Assembly: GCA_012845835.1 (NCBI GenBank)
Contig: JABAKD010000027.1
Span: 10,686,790-10,750,789 of the forward strand
Reading direction: 5' to 3'
Source: Undaria pinnatifida
Taxonomy: Eukaryota; Sar; Phaeophyceae; Laminariales; Alariaceae
DNA length: 64,000 nucleotides
The notes beneath the pieces were generated by a model. The model saw only the letters and a list, made by a program, of their open reading frames with translations. It was not told where the DNA came from and ran no database searches. The position numbers and the translations under genes were made by a program. Below, in pieces: positions 33,305-45,018 of this stretch. Position 1 is the first letter of the stretch, and the number at the start of each line of letters is the position of its first letter.

Positions 33305-35690
33305 TTATGCTATCTTGTGACGGCCATTAGAAGGCCCACAACTTTCAATACGATGATGGCCAAACCCAGACTTCAGTCTCTTGGGCATGACGCTCCCCCT
33401 TCCGCTCCTCCCCCCTTCCTCCCTCCCCCCCTCCCCCCTTCCTCCCTCCCCCCCTCCCCCCCCCCCCCCTCCACCCCTCCCCCCTCCCCCCCTCCCCCAG
33501 TCCCCTCCCAGCCCTCCCCCCCTTCCCCCTCCCCCCGGCCGCTTAGAGATGCCAACGGTGGATGACGCTGCCGCAGCCTTTGCGCGTCGCTCTGCAGCTT
33601 TGCGTCTCTCCGTTTCATGCCAATTCCGCATGAACAACTCGGCTCCCTCCTCTACTCTTCGAAACCATCTGCCAGCCTTCTGAGCAGCCTTTCGCCATCC
33701 TTCGAAATTCATTCCAAAGACCGACATATCCTCCCTCAGATGATCTATCCAGTTTTTCTCTTGCCTCCCTGAGTAGCCCTTACCCCCAACAAACTCCCCA
33801 AACATCACCCTCTGTGGCAGACGCTCCTCCCCCATGCGTGCCACGAATCCCGCAAACAATATCCTCCGTTTGCGCACTATCACCTCAACGCTCTCAGAAT
33901 CTGTCTGGGCAGGCGCGTCGGCGTACGATAGGGTGTGGTCGTCGCGCTTCCGTTTCCGCCATCCAAGGCATCGGAGGAGCATGGAGCGGTGAACCCGTCG
34001 TAGCCTGTCATAGTCAGGCTTCTTCGGGCTCCACGTCATGCAACCGTACAGCAGTGTCTCGACCGCCTCAGCTTTCAGCAACCGCACCTTCAACCGTAAA
34101 CGCACACCCGGGCGATCATAGATTTCCATCTTGTACCGCTGGAAGCACGCCCAGGCCCTCTGAAGACGCCGCGTTATTTCAGTGCTAAGGTTTCTGTCTG
34201 CGTTGATAGCCCCGCCCAAGTATACAAACTGGATTGTTTGTTTGCAAACCTGGCCGGCTGCATTGATCGTGAAGGACACCTTCCCCCCGCTTTTGGTTTC
34301 CAGGCACATTATCTCTGTTTTTGCCTCGGATACTGTAAGCCCGAACGACGAGCACGCAGTCACGATCGCCGTCATCATCCTCTCCAGTCCTTCTGGTGAT
34401 CGCGATACGATGCCCGCATCGTCCGCGTACAGCATACCCCACAATCTCTGCACCCCCTCCCCCTCCTTCCCCCTCCGTCCGTCGACTTTGCCTGTGCGTG
34501 AAGTGGCCTTCTTCTCGCCTTCCTTCTTTCGTTGGAGCTGCACCATGTTGTCCGTGATGGCTGCATCAGCGAGGAAGCGTTTCTCGGCCACACGCAGTAG
34601 TACCGCAGTGAAAAACATGTTGAACAGCAGTGGCGCGAGCACGCATCCTTGCCTGAGACCTTGCACCACGTCGAACTTACCCGAGGACTCTCCATCATCC
34701 AGCCGCACGCATGCTTGCATACCGTCGTGGAATTGACGGATGACGGCGAGCATTCTCGGTGGCACGCCAAAACGAGCAAGGACATCCCACAAAAGGCTTC
34801 GGTCGACGGAGTCGTATGCTTTGGTGAGGTCAATAAAGCACATGTACATAGGGGTGTCCTTCTTCCGCGCCAGTTCCTGCAGTCGTCGTACTACGAACAT
34901 CATGTCAACCGTCGAGCGTTGGGGTCTAAACCCACACTGTTCCTCCGGCAGAATGTTGTCGCGTTCGCAATAGTCACTCATGCGACCCGCGATGACTTTG
35001 AGGAGTACTTTACCGGCGTGAGCCACGAGGGAGATGCCACGATAATTGCCACACTCAGTCCGATATTTCTTCTTGTGAAGCACCTTAATCGTAGCATCTT
35101 TTCATTGTTGGGGTACGCCACCCCCCCTCCACACAGCGACGATGATATCGTGGAAGTTTCCGAGAGTGTTGAATTCTCCTTCGTCGGCCAAAACCTTCAA
35201 GAGCTCGGCCGGAAGACCATCGGGCCCTACCGCCTTTCGGTTCGCCAGCGCCCGGATCGCCTCCTCCACTTCGTACCTAGACGGGACATCGTCCAGTGGT
35301 CTGCACGGGGGCCACTGCTTAAGCTCGCCCACAATGCTCGGATCAAGGGTCGGCGACTTGGTGTTGAGCAGTTTGTGAAACTACCTCACCCACCGCTCGC
35401 GGATGAGGGCGTTATCCCGCAGCAATCGACCTTCCTCGTCCTTGATGTACTGCGAGTTAAACTTTCTCTTCCCTTTCACATCCATCCCCTTGAGGTGTTT
35501 GTAGAAGCCAAACTGATCACCTTCTCGGATACGCCCTTCGAGTTGGCTAACGTAATCTTCGAAGAACCTCTGAACAGCTTCCGATCGCGTGCGTTTCAGC
35601 TGTTTGACGGTCGCCTTCCAGGGTTGCCGTAGACCGCGATCGTCTGGAGCAGAACGGACCCGTTTCCTCGCATCTTCTCTATCCTGCCAT
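33305..35690 (-). pseudogene. LINE ORF2 with reverse transcriptase, two stops, 5' truncated
   Basis: One continuous minus-strand frame interrupted by TAG at 35381-35383 and TGA at 35102-35104. Motifs in order: [52 protein letters not shown], the catalytic YADD at 34418-34429, then [17 protein letters not shown] and LLYGCMTW. This is the reverse transcriptase of a non-LTR retrotransposon, which would copy its RNA at a nicked target. No endonuclease domain precedes it; similarity begins near 35690, where repeat family B sequence abuts. The C-terminus is a long Gly/Arg stretch from a G-rich tract. Both stops fall where the family has Trp (RERWVR-x-FHKLLN and VPQQ-x-KDATIKVL), so each is one G-to-A change. 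Residues beyond the YADD box are intact, so the copy is fairly young. Confidence 0.9.
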
Positions 35691-35830
35691 GGTGCATTCG
35701 TTGTATACGGATGCGTTTGTATGTCGACCCGGCCTGTCCCCTGAGGGTCAGTTTCGGTGGAGATAGCCACCCGGAATGCCATCTTTCCGGGTAGTGTGGG
35801 ACTTGCGGAAGCTCACCCACTCACAAAACC
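35690..35830 (+). repeat. Repeat family B, distal fragment
   Basis: Matches 28050-28165: GTATGTCGACCCGGCCTGTC and ACCCGGAATGCCATCTTTCC. It marks the junction with the truncated LINE. Confidence 0.8.
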
Positions 35831-36779
35831 CCAGGCCATGGGAGATGGCCTTCCGCCGGACTTGGTCCAGTTACGGTCTACCCTACCCGTTCGGGCGTTG
35901 GTCCTACAGTCTACAGAAAGCTCAAAACGTAAGACCTGCGCTTGATGTGCAACGAGCTTCGAGCTTCCTGCCGGTCTAACACAGACAGTGCTCCACCGCC
36001 TTTCGCCGCGACCTGCTCCCTCCCCAGCCTCTCTGACCCAATGTCACAATGGCTAGGTGTCGTCGCCGTCCTCTTTGCCGTCACCCAACTCGAGGTCGCG
36101 TTGCCTGCTTAGCTATTAGCGTTGCGTTGCGTTGGGAACACAACAGCATCCACTTCCTCTCCTCTCATCATCAAACCTGCCTAGATTGAACCTGCTGTGC
36201 CTCTTTCGCCGGCACACCAGTATCATTAAGCGACGACTGGTTGGAGAAGCTGACAGGCTCTAGTACTTTACGCTTAGGCAGCGAGTAGGCGTTCACCCCG
36301 GCAACCTTCTCCGCTGTGACCCAGCTTGAGAGGCCGTTTGTTGTCATACCTGTTTCTCTCCTACTCCTACTAGCCCTAAAACATATCTGCCTGCTGAGAT
36401 TGATCGTGTAACACTGCTATTGATGTCGTGCCCACAGCGTCACGAAATCACTCCTGGTTCGGAAAGACGGCGGGTCCTGCCATCCTACGCATTGGTGGCG
36501 ATTTAGCGTTCGTTTTCGTAGTGGTGCAGCCAACTTAATACCGTGTGTGCTCTGTTCCCTGACCTTAACTGATTGCAGATTGTTGCTCAGGGTTGGTAGC
36601 TATTTTTGAAGCCTTCACCCTGAGCAACCTGGTTGATGAGTTTTTTTTTTATCCGTCAACGTCTTTTATGACGCTAAACGTACGTAGTCAAACCCTGAGC
36701 AACGGTACCACCCCTGACCAATTAATTTTTTCACTTTTACTTTTTCCGAAACTCACTAATAAAAATGTGTTTGTATTCT
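35831..36779. other. No gene recognised
   Basis: Three TGAGCAAC-type blocks (near 36580, 36620 and 36695) form a loose direct repeat. Otherwise I see nothing. Confidence 0.35.
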
Positions 36780-37095
36780 TGCATATAAAGAAAACACTGG
36801 AAAAAAATCGAAGGCCGTGTCGACATACATACGCATTCGTATAGTATAACGAACGGCAGTTTGCCCTGATGGGGTTGTCATGAGGACGACTGATAGGGTC
36901 AGCTCACATATCACTACAGTGGAATTCGAAGGGTGCGTTGGGTTGCGAAAGCAACTGACTAAGGTCGACACATAGCTCGTATGTGTGTGTGTGTTCTTCA
37001 CATTAAACCCGTATGAAAATACGTGGAAGTGTGGTTATTTTTCCCCATCCGCCGGGGGATAAAAATTAGAAAAATATATACTACTAAAAAAAAAA
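36780..37095 (-). repeat. Repeat family B, inverted copy, interrupted
   Basis: The reverse complement follows family B from the CCATCCGCCGGGGG end (near 37050) to GTTGTCATGAGGACGAC (36880). It is interrupted at 36980-37010 by an inverted family C end (GTGTTCTTCACATTAAAC). Confidence 0.65.
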
Positions 37096-37221
37096 GGAAA
37101 ATCAATCCACCTGGTACCAGGTACCAAGAATAATGTGAGCAGACAACAACAACCACCAGGCATATGCTCTTAGAGTTAAATTTGTCTTTTTGATACCTGG
37201 TGTTATATGAAAAATAAAAAT

Positions 37222-37560
37222 ACACTCCAGTCCAGCTGTGAGATCGAATATTTTGACGCAACTCATCTTCGCTCGTAGCTGTGTGTGATACTCCGATCGC
37301 GCGTAATACGGGTTGTGTGTGCTCATTGAGGATATAGGTCGGCGACTCCCCTTGCAGCTACAGTTAAAACAGTGTACCAGGTTGCTATCAGGGCCAACAG
37401 GGTAATTTATTTCAAAAATAAAAATACACTCCAGCTGTGAGATCGAATATTTTGTCGAAACTCATTTTTGCAAGCTGTGTGCGATTCTCCGATCGCGCGT
37501 ATTACGGGTTGTGTGTCCTCATCAGACTAAGGATATAGGTCGGCGACTCCCCAGGGTATT
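37222..37560 (+). repeat. Two foldback-family heads in tandem
   Basis: ACACTCCAG heads start at 37222 and 37425. Each is followed by the TACTCCGATCGCGCGTAAT-type block and GGATATAGGTCGGCGACTCC. Only the outer 140-190 bases are present in each. A direct tandem arrangement is unlike the inverted pairs elsewhere. Confidence 0.8.
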
Positions 37561-37904
37561 TTGTAGTGATCATTAGAGATCACGCAGATACAAACATTGG
37601 GACTCTATAGAGTTCTACCCCCCTGCGAGTACGCGCGAAGTCGGGGAATACCCCGGGTACTTGCGAGTTTTTTTTTTTTTTTTCCGAGCATCCGGGTACT
37701 CGTTTAGAAACGAGTTCACGGGTACTCGGGATTGAGAGACGAGTTCACGCCCGTGGTACTCGGGACCTTATTCGAGCTTGTTTAGCGCCGAACATTACAA
37801 TGAGCATTGGGTTGGTACTACAGCATTGGACACGATACTTGACTTGTCATGATGGTTTTCATGCTCCATATAACGACCGCGAGGTACACACAGACGGATA
37901 CTAC

Positions 37905-38413
37905 CTGTTGTTGCTGTTTGTTGTTGTTTTCACATTAACTCGCATAATCAAGGCCGTGGTAACAGGACAGGCTCCAGTCACTCTGGAGCTGCGGAATACG
38001 CCAGAGAAAAAACACAAATAAATCAAAGGTGGTGCACGCATATACCGCAGCTGACGTAATTCATGCCTCCCCCAGAAACATATAAAAGTGAAATCGGGAG
38101 TCAGCCTACGATGTGCCAGGTCCATATTCGTGCATATGTCTCACTACTACCGCAAAAAAACGACTATGACACCGCTTGCCATCCAGGAAAGCCTGCCACA
38201 CGTAGCATATATTGCACGCAGTACCTATCGCCAGGCATACGCACGTCAGACTCAAGCCACATGGAAAAAGTGAAACAAAAAAGAGAAAACGACATAGGAG
38301 GAAGGAAAGGATAGAAAAGAAATGCAACAAAGCAAAAAAAAGAAGGAAATATTAGAAAAGACAAGAAAAGACAAGACGCTACTAGAAGAGAATGCAGGAA
38401 AAGGATGAGGGGA
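37905..38413 (+). repeat. Repeat family D, copy 2, cut by the split-repeat element
   Basis: Matches 32656-33190. Its GAAA-rich tail runs into the A run at 38413-38418 where repeat A1 of the next element starts, so that element probably inserted in the tail. Confidence 0.75.
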
Positions 38414-38414
38414 A

Positions 38415-38720
38415 AAAATGTAAGAATGTCGGGACAGTCTGGAGTTTGGCGGAACGAAGAGGAAATATCGGAGAACCGGGTAGCATAGGGGGGGTGGGGT
38501 GGTTCCAGGGGAAGGAATAGCGGAAAATAGGAGGACCTCAGCAGCAACAACGTAGCACACCAGCAACACACCAGCAGCGAGTATCGGACACAAAAACCGG
38601 TAGAGGAAGAAGGGAGTAGCGCCCACGCAGCAGCGACAGCAGCAGCAGTAGCAGTAGAGAGAACACGTCGGCAGGAGCATAGAGTAGAGAGGTGGCACGG
38701 GGAGACACCAATCGCAATCT
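38415..38720 (+). repeat. Split repeat A1 (left terminus)
   Basis: Begins in AAATGTAAGAATGTCGG and ends CACCAATCGCAATCT. Near identical to 45017-45321; differences include an extra A in AACACACC and a few substitutions. It contains a run of AGCAGC/AGCAGT triplets. Confidence 0.9.
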
Positions 38721-39989
38721 ACATTTCTGGGCAGGAGAGTGCGACAGATAATGCAGCTTCAATGGAAACAGCAGCAGCAACACAGGAGGGTCAGCAGATT
38801 AGAAGGAAGGTCGTACGACAGGAGCATAGGAGATCAGGGATACAGCAGGTAAAACAGTAGTAATGTCATCGATCACAAGCTACTCAAGAACAGCACACAT
38901 CGTGGTGAGCGCGTGTTGTATGGACTGCTGTGGATAAGAAGAGAAGAAATAAGAAGAAGGAATGTTGTACAAGCGTGGTCGTACAGGGATGCCGAACGAG
39001 CAGGTTATCGCAAAGATTCAAGAGTAAGGACATGTTTGCGACACCATGACGCATACCGAGAACAAACAGTTAGGCGAGTCCCGAGTGTATGGGTAGCGCA
39101 GCGATCTGTTCCCTGAAGCCATGCATTACATCAAAAGCCACTAGAGAAAACCCAAAACGTAAAAGGGAGCCAAGAAAAATTCCGATTAGGGGGAGTTCGT
39201 ATGAGACAGAGGCCGGGGAGGGACCCTCGGCAATTTGATATTTATCCGCAGGCTTGTGTGTTGGATTGGCTGCTATTAATATTAATAGCTAGTCGAGATC
39301 TTTATATTATTATAGACCGTGCACTACTCTGGTATATCATACTAGTAGGGTGCGGTATAGGACGGAAAACACCACGGAAAACAAATATTGGAACGTAATC
39401 ATATAACATGGAAAGCCAGGCGATTGTATTTAATATTTACCGCAGCAGTGACGCGGTGACATTTACCGTCACTGGAACGAGCTCCACGATATCACCACAG
39501 CCGCTACGCGTACTAACCACTAACGGCACTAGTCTACAGTCTTAGCATAGTACTGTTAATATTCTGGCCTTGCAGTGTTAATACTACTAGGATGCTACCA
39601 TCACTACTACCGCTAATACTATTACGACTACTACTACCAGTACTAGTAGTACTACTACACTACTGCTGCTGCTGATGCTGCTATACTGCACTCTACTACT
39701 AACCCTAATTGCTATTACTCGGAGATTACGATACCACTTTATATACTGTTCAGACTATTAACAGCGGCGTAAAGTGTGACTGCTACGGAACGGATGAGGC
39801 GGGTGGCACGGGCGGGGAGGAGGGGGGTCGCTGGGGGGGGGAGAGATGAATATATACATGCGTACAAGTAGACATTTTCAAAACAGGAGGTCAACGGCGC
39901 GGGGGGGGGGAGGGGTGGCGAGTTGAGGCAATGAATCTAGGAAGGACGCGGCGAGCAGGATAGAGTTTACGACCCGGCCGGGGGGGGAC
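38721..39989. other. Interior of the split-repeat element, no gene found
   Basis: This is where gag would be expected, but only short frames occur. An imperfect ACT trinucleotide tract spans 39575-39720. Confidence 0.45.
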
Positions 39990-42900
39990 GGGGCAGCGGG
40001 GCCGCGAAAAGGGATAAGGGGGGGGTGTGCGGCAACGGGGCCGCACACAACCAGGTCGGGAAAGAACGCGGCGACGGAGCCGCGCAGAGAAACCACATAT
40101 TGACGTAAAGCGCGCGAAGAATTTTAGGGGAACAACAGAGGGGAAAACCAGAAAGGAACAGGAACAGGAAGGTAAATACGGAAAGGAAAGGGAAAGACAG
40201 TAGGTGACGAAGGGGATAAAGGAACACGGGGGATAGGGCGCGCGAGAGGAAGGGGGGAGGGAGGGTACGGGGGAAGAAACAGGAAGGAGAAGCTAGAGGT
40301 ATCGGGGCGGGAAGGCCGCGAATAAGAAGTACCGAATTGGGAAAAAGGTGGGAGCGACGGCGGCCAGGCCGCGAGCTCAAATAAACGGGGGGGTGCGCGG
40401 AGAAAGGGCCGTGAAAAGGGGGGGGGGGGGCGTGCACGGCAACGAGACCGTACACGGCCCGGCCGGGGGGAAGCACGGCAACGGGGGCCGCGCAAAGAAA
40501 ACGGGGGTGTGTGTGCGGCAACGGGGCCGCACACAATCAGGTAGGGAACGAACGTGGCGACGGGGCCGCGCACAGCGACGGCGGCCAGGCCGCGGGTTTT
40601 AGCAAATGGGGGTGCGAGGCAAAGGGGCCACGCAAAACGTGTGGGGGGTGGTGTGCGGTAACGGGACCGTACACGACCCGGCCTGGGGGAATCGCGGCAA
40701 CGGGGCCGCGCAAATAAAGGGGGGGTGCGTGTGCAGCAACGGGGCTGCACACGACGATCAGTCCGGGAGGGGACGCGGCAACGGGGCCGCGCACAGCGAC
40801 GGCGGTGAGGCCGCGGGCTCAAACAAACGGGGGGTGCGCGACAAAGGGGTCGCGCACGTTCAAGCTAGGGGGAACGCGGCAACGGGGCCGCGCGGGACAA
40901 AAAGGGGGGGGGGCGGGGGCGGCAACGGGGCCGTTCACGACCTGGTCGGGGGGCGCGGCTACGGGGCCGCGCATGAAAGGGGGGGTGTGCGGCCACGGGG
41001 CCGTACACGACCTTGTCCAGGGTGGGATGCGGCAACGGGGCCGCTCACGACCTGGTCGGGGGGCGCGGCTACGGGGCCGCGCAAGAAAGGGGGGGTGTGC
41101 GGCAACGGGGCCGTACACGACCTTGTCGGGGGTGTGATGCGGCATCGGGGCCGTGCAAGAAAGGGGGGGTGTGCGGCAGCGGGGCCGTACACGACCTTGT
41201 CCTGGGTGGGATGCGGCAACGGGGCCGTTCACGACCTGGTCGGGGGGCGCGGCTACGGGGCCGCGCAAGAAAGGGGGGGTGTGCGGCAACGGGGCCGTAC
41301 ACGACCTTGTCCGGGGTGGGATGCGGCAACGGGGCCGTTCACGACCTGGTCGGGGGGCGCGGCTACGGGGCCGCGCAATAAAGGGGAGGTGTGCGGCAAC
41401 GGAGCCGTACACGACCTTGTCGGGGGGCGCGGCTACGGGGCCACGCAAGAAAGGGGGGGTGTGCGGCAACGGGGCCGTACACGACCTTGTCGGGGGTGGG
41501 ATGCGGCAACGGGGATTTTCACGACCTGGTCGGGGGGGCGCGGCCACGGGGCCGTGCAAGAAAGGGGGGGTGCGCGGCAACGGGGCCGTACACGACCTTG
41601 TCCGGGGTGGGATGCGGCAACGGGGCCGTTCACGACCTGGTCGGGGGGCGCGGCTACGGGGCCGCGCAAGAAAGGGGGGGTGTGCGGCAACGGGGCCGTA
41701 CACGACCTAGTCGGGGGTGTGATGCGGCATCGGGGCCGTGCAAGAAAGGGGAAGGCGTGCGACAACGGGGTCACGCACGAACAGGTGGGGTGGGGACATG
41801 GCAACGAGGCCGAGCAAAAAGTGTGGGGGGGGTGTGAGCAACGGGCCGTACACGACAAAGCGGGAGAAGGAACGCGGAAACGGGGCCGCGTAAACTAGGG
41901 GTGGGGGGAAGGGGCGGCAATGGGACTGTACACGACCTGGTCGGGGTTGGGACGCGGCAGCGGGGCCGCGCAAGAAGGGGTGAAAGGTGTGCGGCAGCGT
42001 GGCCGTACTTCACCAGGATGGGGGGGGGGGGGGGGGGGGGCAACGGGGCCGCGCAAAGAAGGGGGGGGGCGGGGGGGAGGGGTAGGGGCTGCAACAGGGT
42101 CGTACACGAATAAGCCGCCCGGGGGCGTGAACGTGGCATCGTGGGGGGGAAGGAGGGTGCAACAACGGGGTCGTACACGACCAGGCACGGCAGATAATGC
42201 GGCAAGGAGGCCGCACAAATAAAGGGGGGGTGGGGGTGCGGTAACGGGGCTGTACACAACCAGGCTTGGGGGGGGGCGCGGAAAGGGGACCGCGCAAACA
42301 GGGGGGGGGGGGGGGGGGGGGAGGGGGTTAACGGGGTCGTTCACGACTTTGCCGGGGGGGGGGCGCACGACCTGATCAGGGAGGGGACGCAGCAACGGGG
42401 CCGCGCAAAAAGGAGGGAGAGGTGTGCGGCAGCGGGGCCATACACGACCATGTCGGGGGTAGGACGTGACAACGGGACCGCGCAGGAAAGGGGGGGATAT
42501 ATGCGGCAACGGGGCCGTGCACGACCTGGTCAACGGGCGTGGCAACGGAGACGCACAAGACGTGGGGGAGGTGCGCGGCAACGGGGCCGTACACGAGCTT
42601 GTCGGGGGTGAGATGCGGCAATGGGGCCGCGCAAGAAGGGGGGAGAGGCGTGCGACAACGGGGTCATGCACGACCAGGCGGGGGGGGGCACGGCAAAGGG
42701 ACCGCGCAAACAAAGGGGGTGGGGGGGGGGGTGCGGCAACGGGCCGTACACGACCAAGCGGGGGAAGGAACGCGGAAAAGGGGCCGCGTGAACTAGAAAT
42801 GGGGGGGGCGGCAGCGGGGCCGTACACGACCTGGTCGGGGGGGGGGTACGCGGCAAGGGGCCGCGCAAGGAGGGGGAAGAGGTGTGCGGCAGTGTGGCCG

Positions 42901-43300
42901 TACACGACCATGGGGGGGCGGGGACGCGGCAACGGGGCCGTACACGACACGGCCGGGGGGGAATGTGACAACGAACCGCGCAAGAAGGGGACAAGGGGGG
43001 GGGTGCGGAAACTGGGACGTACACGACCAGACGAGGGAGAACGCGGCAGAGGGGCCACACAGAACGGGGAACGACGAGACAAAGAAAAGGGGGCTGAGGG
43101 GCGACGAGGGAGAACGGCCAGGACGGGGAAAGGGCGGAGAAAGGGGTCGCGCAAAGAGAAACGGGGGGAGTGAGCGGCAACGGGACCGCACACGCTCATG
43201 GAAGGTGAGCCTGCGGCAACGGGGCCGAAGGGGTGAGGCGTGGAAAGGGAGCCATTTCGGAGAGAGGAGGGAAAGAGCGCAGCAACGGAACCGCGCACGA
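39990..43300 (+). repeat. Hairpin array: dozens of short stem-loops with covarying arms
   Basis: By eye more than 50 units, spaced about 30-45 bases. Each is an inverted repeat around a six-base loop, usually AACGGG or TACGGG. Common arms are GTGTGCGGC/GCCGCACAC (40025-40048), GTGTGCGGC/GCCGTACAC with one G.T pair, and GCGCGGC/GCCGCGC (40953-40972). Several units change both arms together: GTGTGCGGT/ACCGTACAC (40651-40674), GTGTGCAGC/GCTGCACAC (40729-40752), GTGCGCGAC/GTCGCGCAC (40834-40857). Spacers read CGACCTGGTCGGGGGG and AAGAAAGGGGGG, and between 40980 and 41720 three units form a higher-order repeat of about 105-110 bases. Long frames on both strands are consequences of the repeat. Function unknown. 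Confidence 0.85.
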
Positions 43301-43619
43301 GCTGCACAAGGCAGAACGGGAGGTGCCCCTACTGTGGAGGGGCGCTATGGAGCGCCTGGGGAAGACAGGGGGAAGACGCAGATGAAAGGAGATCGACGGT
43401 TGGGGGTCGTGGCTGGTGTGGGGGGAGAGATGTGGATAAATATAGGAGTGGGCTTGAGGAAGGTGGGGTGGGCGTTGGGAAGGGTGCGGTGGCTTCTGCA
43501 GCTGAGCAAGCTGCATCTGAATTGGCGAGAAAAAGGGGGGAGAGGGGGGGACGGTTCGTGACGCGGTTGAAGACGGATCTAGCGGAGTTGGGGGAAGAGG
43601 TGGGACGCAAGCGCTGAGG
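43301..43619 (+). other. Open region before the recombinase, not identified
   Basis: A frame from 43240 to 43617 carries a C-P-Y-C-G-G motif and a C-terminal part rich in Ala and Glu. It precedes the recombinase start by two bases. Its place suggests element coding sequence, but I see no family motif. Confidence 0.25.
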
Positions 43620-44730
43620 ATGAATCGGAGGGTGAACACGCGGCCGACGGCGGAAGAGGCCGGGCCTCTACCAGTACCGGACTTCAAAGCAACGCGGGCG
43701 TGGCTGGACGTGGCGCCCCTATACATGGATGGGGGGGTGCAAGGGAGGGCTGGGGGAGGGCGAAAGGGGGGGGGGGGGGGGGGGGGAAGAGGGCAACCGG
43801 CGGGGGCAAGCGGGGCGGGGGGGAGGGGTGTAGGAGGAGAATGCAAAGGAGTGGCGGTTAACTTTATCACGAGCAGTGGGGGGGCTGTCTCTGCCGCTGC
43901 AGCACTTTGGGATTCAGGCAGTGAAGAAAGGAATCAGGAGGGCGCATGCGGAGGCGAGGAACCAGGCACGGGTAAGGAGGCCGCTGACGTGGGAGATGAT
44001 CAGAGTGTTGGAGGAGAGTATCGGCGCGTGGGGGGTAGGGGGGAGGATCGTGTGGATCGGCTTGGCACTGACGTATCAGCTGCTGCTGAAGGCCTCGAAA
44101 CTATTCGCGGAGGAAGAGGAAAAGTGCATGAGGTTTACTGCTTGAGTCGGGGGGATGTGGCTTTCTTCGAGAAAGGGGTGCAGCTGGGACCGGGTGGGAA
44201 GGATGCCGCGGATACGGTGGGGGTCCGTTTCAAGGGGGGGAAGGGAGACCAGGGGAGACAAGGCGCGGTAGCCGTGAAAACTAAAGGATCTGGGGGGGGT
44301 CGGGGAGGGGTGGAAGGGAACGTAGTGGACCTGATGGCGGAGCTAGTAGGCTACTACGGGAGGACGGTTCCGGGGGGGGGGAAACGCCCCGCTGATGACA
44401 TGCAGGAGCGGGGGAAGATGGAAGTTATGGACGAAAGGGCAAGCGACGATTTGCTTAAGGAGCGGGCTGGAGAGAGTGGGGAGGAAATTGAAGAAGCGAG
44501 GGAAGGGGGCAGTGGGAGAGCTGGTTCCTGAGGAATTCGCGCTGCACTCCCGAAGGATAGGGGGAGCGACAAGGTTGGCGGAGATGGGAACACAGCCGTG
44601 GGTGATCAAGATAGAAGAAAGGTTGGCGGCGCAGGCATTCATGGGGTACGTGACATCGAATATGGAAGACCCTCTTTGGGTGTCAAGGATATCGGTAGGG
44701 AGGTCAGGAGCGCCGGGCAGATAGCCGGGG
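43620..44730 (+). pseudogene. Tyrosine recombinase of the split-repeat element, three frameshifts
   Basis: Tyrosine recombinases cut and rejoin DNA through a covalent 3'-phosphotyrosine; in DIRS-type elements they integrate the circular cDNA. From an ATG at 43620 the frame runs to VNFITSSGG, then shifts at a G7 run (43868-43874). It continues LSLPLQHFGIQAVKKGIRR, RRPLTWEM and LTYQLLLKASKLFAEE, shifts back near 44118 (one base missing), reads VYCLSRGDVAFFEKG and GKGDQGRQGAV, and shifts again between 44340 and 44400. The last part holds EEFALHSRRIGGATRLAEMG (catalytic H-x-x-R at about 44546-44557) and FMGYVTSNMEDP, with the nucleophilic Tyr at 44646-44648. His/Trp before the Tyr is not clear. 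G-run frameshifts could be real or assembly errors. I give no symbol. Confidence 0.8.
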
Positions 44731-44809
44731 CAAGGAACGAGATGGGGGGGGGGGGGCGGGGGCGAGGGTAGAATAGCGTAGGCGCGGGCGTAAAACGCGG
44801 CTTCCGAAT

Positions 44810-45018
44810 GGGCTTCTGGTTGTTGAGGTTATCTGTCGGGAAGGGGGGCAGGTCAGCCGCGTACAATAGCCGGGAGAGGGAGCGGGGGAGGGAGAGGGGG
44901 GCAAGGAAAACCGGACGAGGGTGAGCCGTCAGTTTCCACCCCCCCCACCCTCCCCCGCGTGGCGGGGGAACACCATGATATTAATGAACACGCATATTTT
45001 TGTGAAGAGGAGACCAAA
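44810..45018 (+). repeat. Split repeat B1
   Basis: From GGGCTTCTGGTTGTTGAGG to GAAGAGGAGACCAAA. Nearly identical to 45459-45667 and directly followed by A2, sharing a few A at the join. Confidence 0.9.

Noticed and set aside
33317-34736. Plus-strand frames opposite the LINE, including Pro-rich ones
   Set aside because: They are mirror frames of the minus-strand reverse transcriptase and its Gly-rich tail.
34649-35632. 327-codon plus-strand frame
   Set aside because: Lies entirely opposite the LINE reverse transcriptase, whose motifs on the minus strand are unmistakable.
40606-41898. 430-codon plus-strand frame and 294-470-codon minus-strand frames across the hairpin array
   Set aside because: Frames are open on both strands and in several registers because the unit lengths keep them so; peptides are Gly/Arg- or Pro/Arg-rich repeats, and sequence changes follow stem pairing rather than codons.
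42793-43191. Overlapping minus-strand Pro/Arg-rich frames
   Set aside because: G-rich repeat on the plus strand read backwards; no start context or motif.
39990-43300. CRISPR-like array
   Set aside because: Repeats are variable, G-rich and spaced by related, not unique, sequence; the surroundings are eukaryotic retroelements and no cas genes exist.
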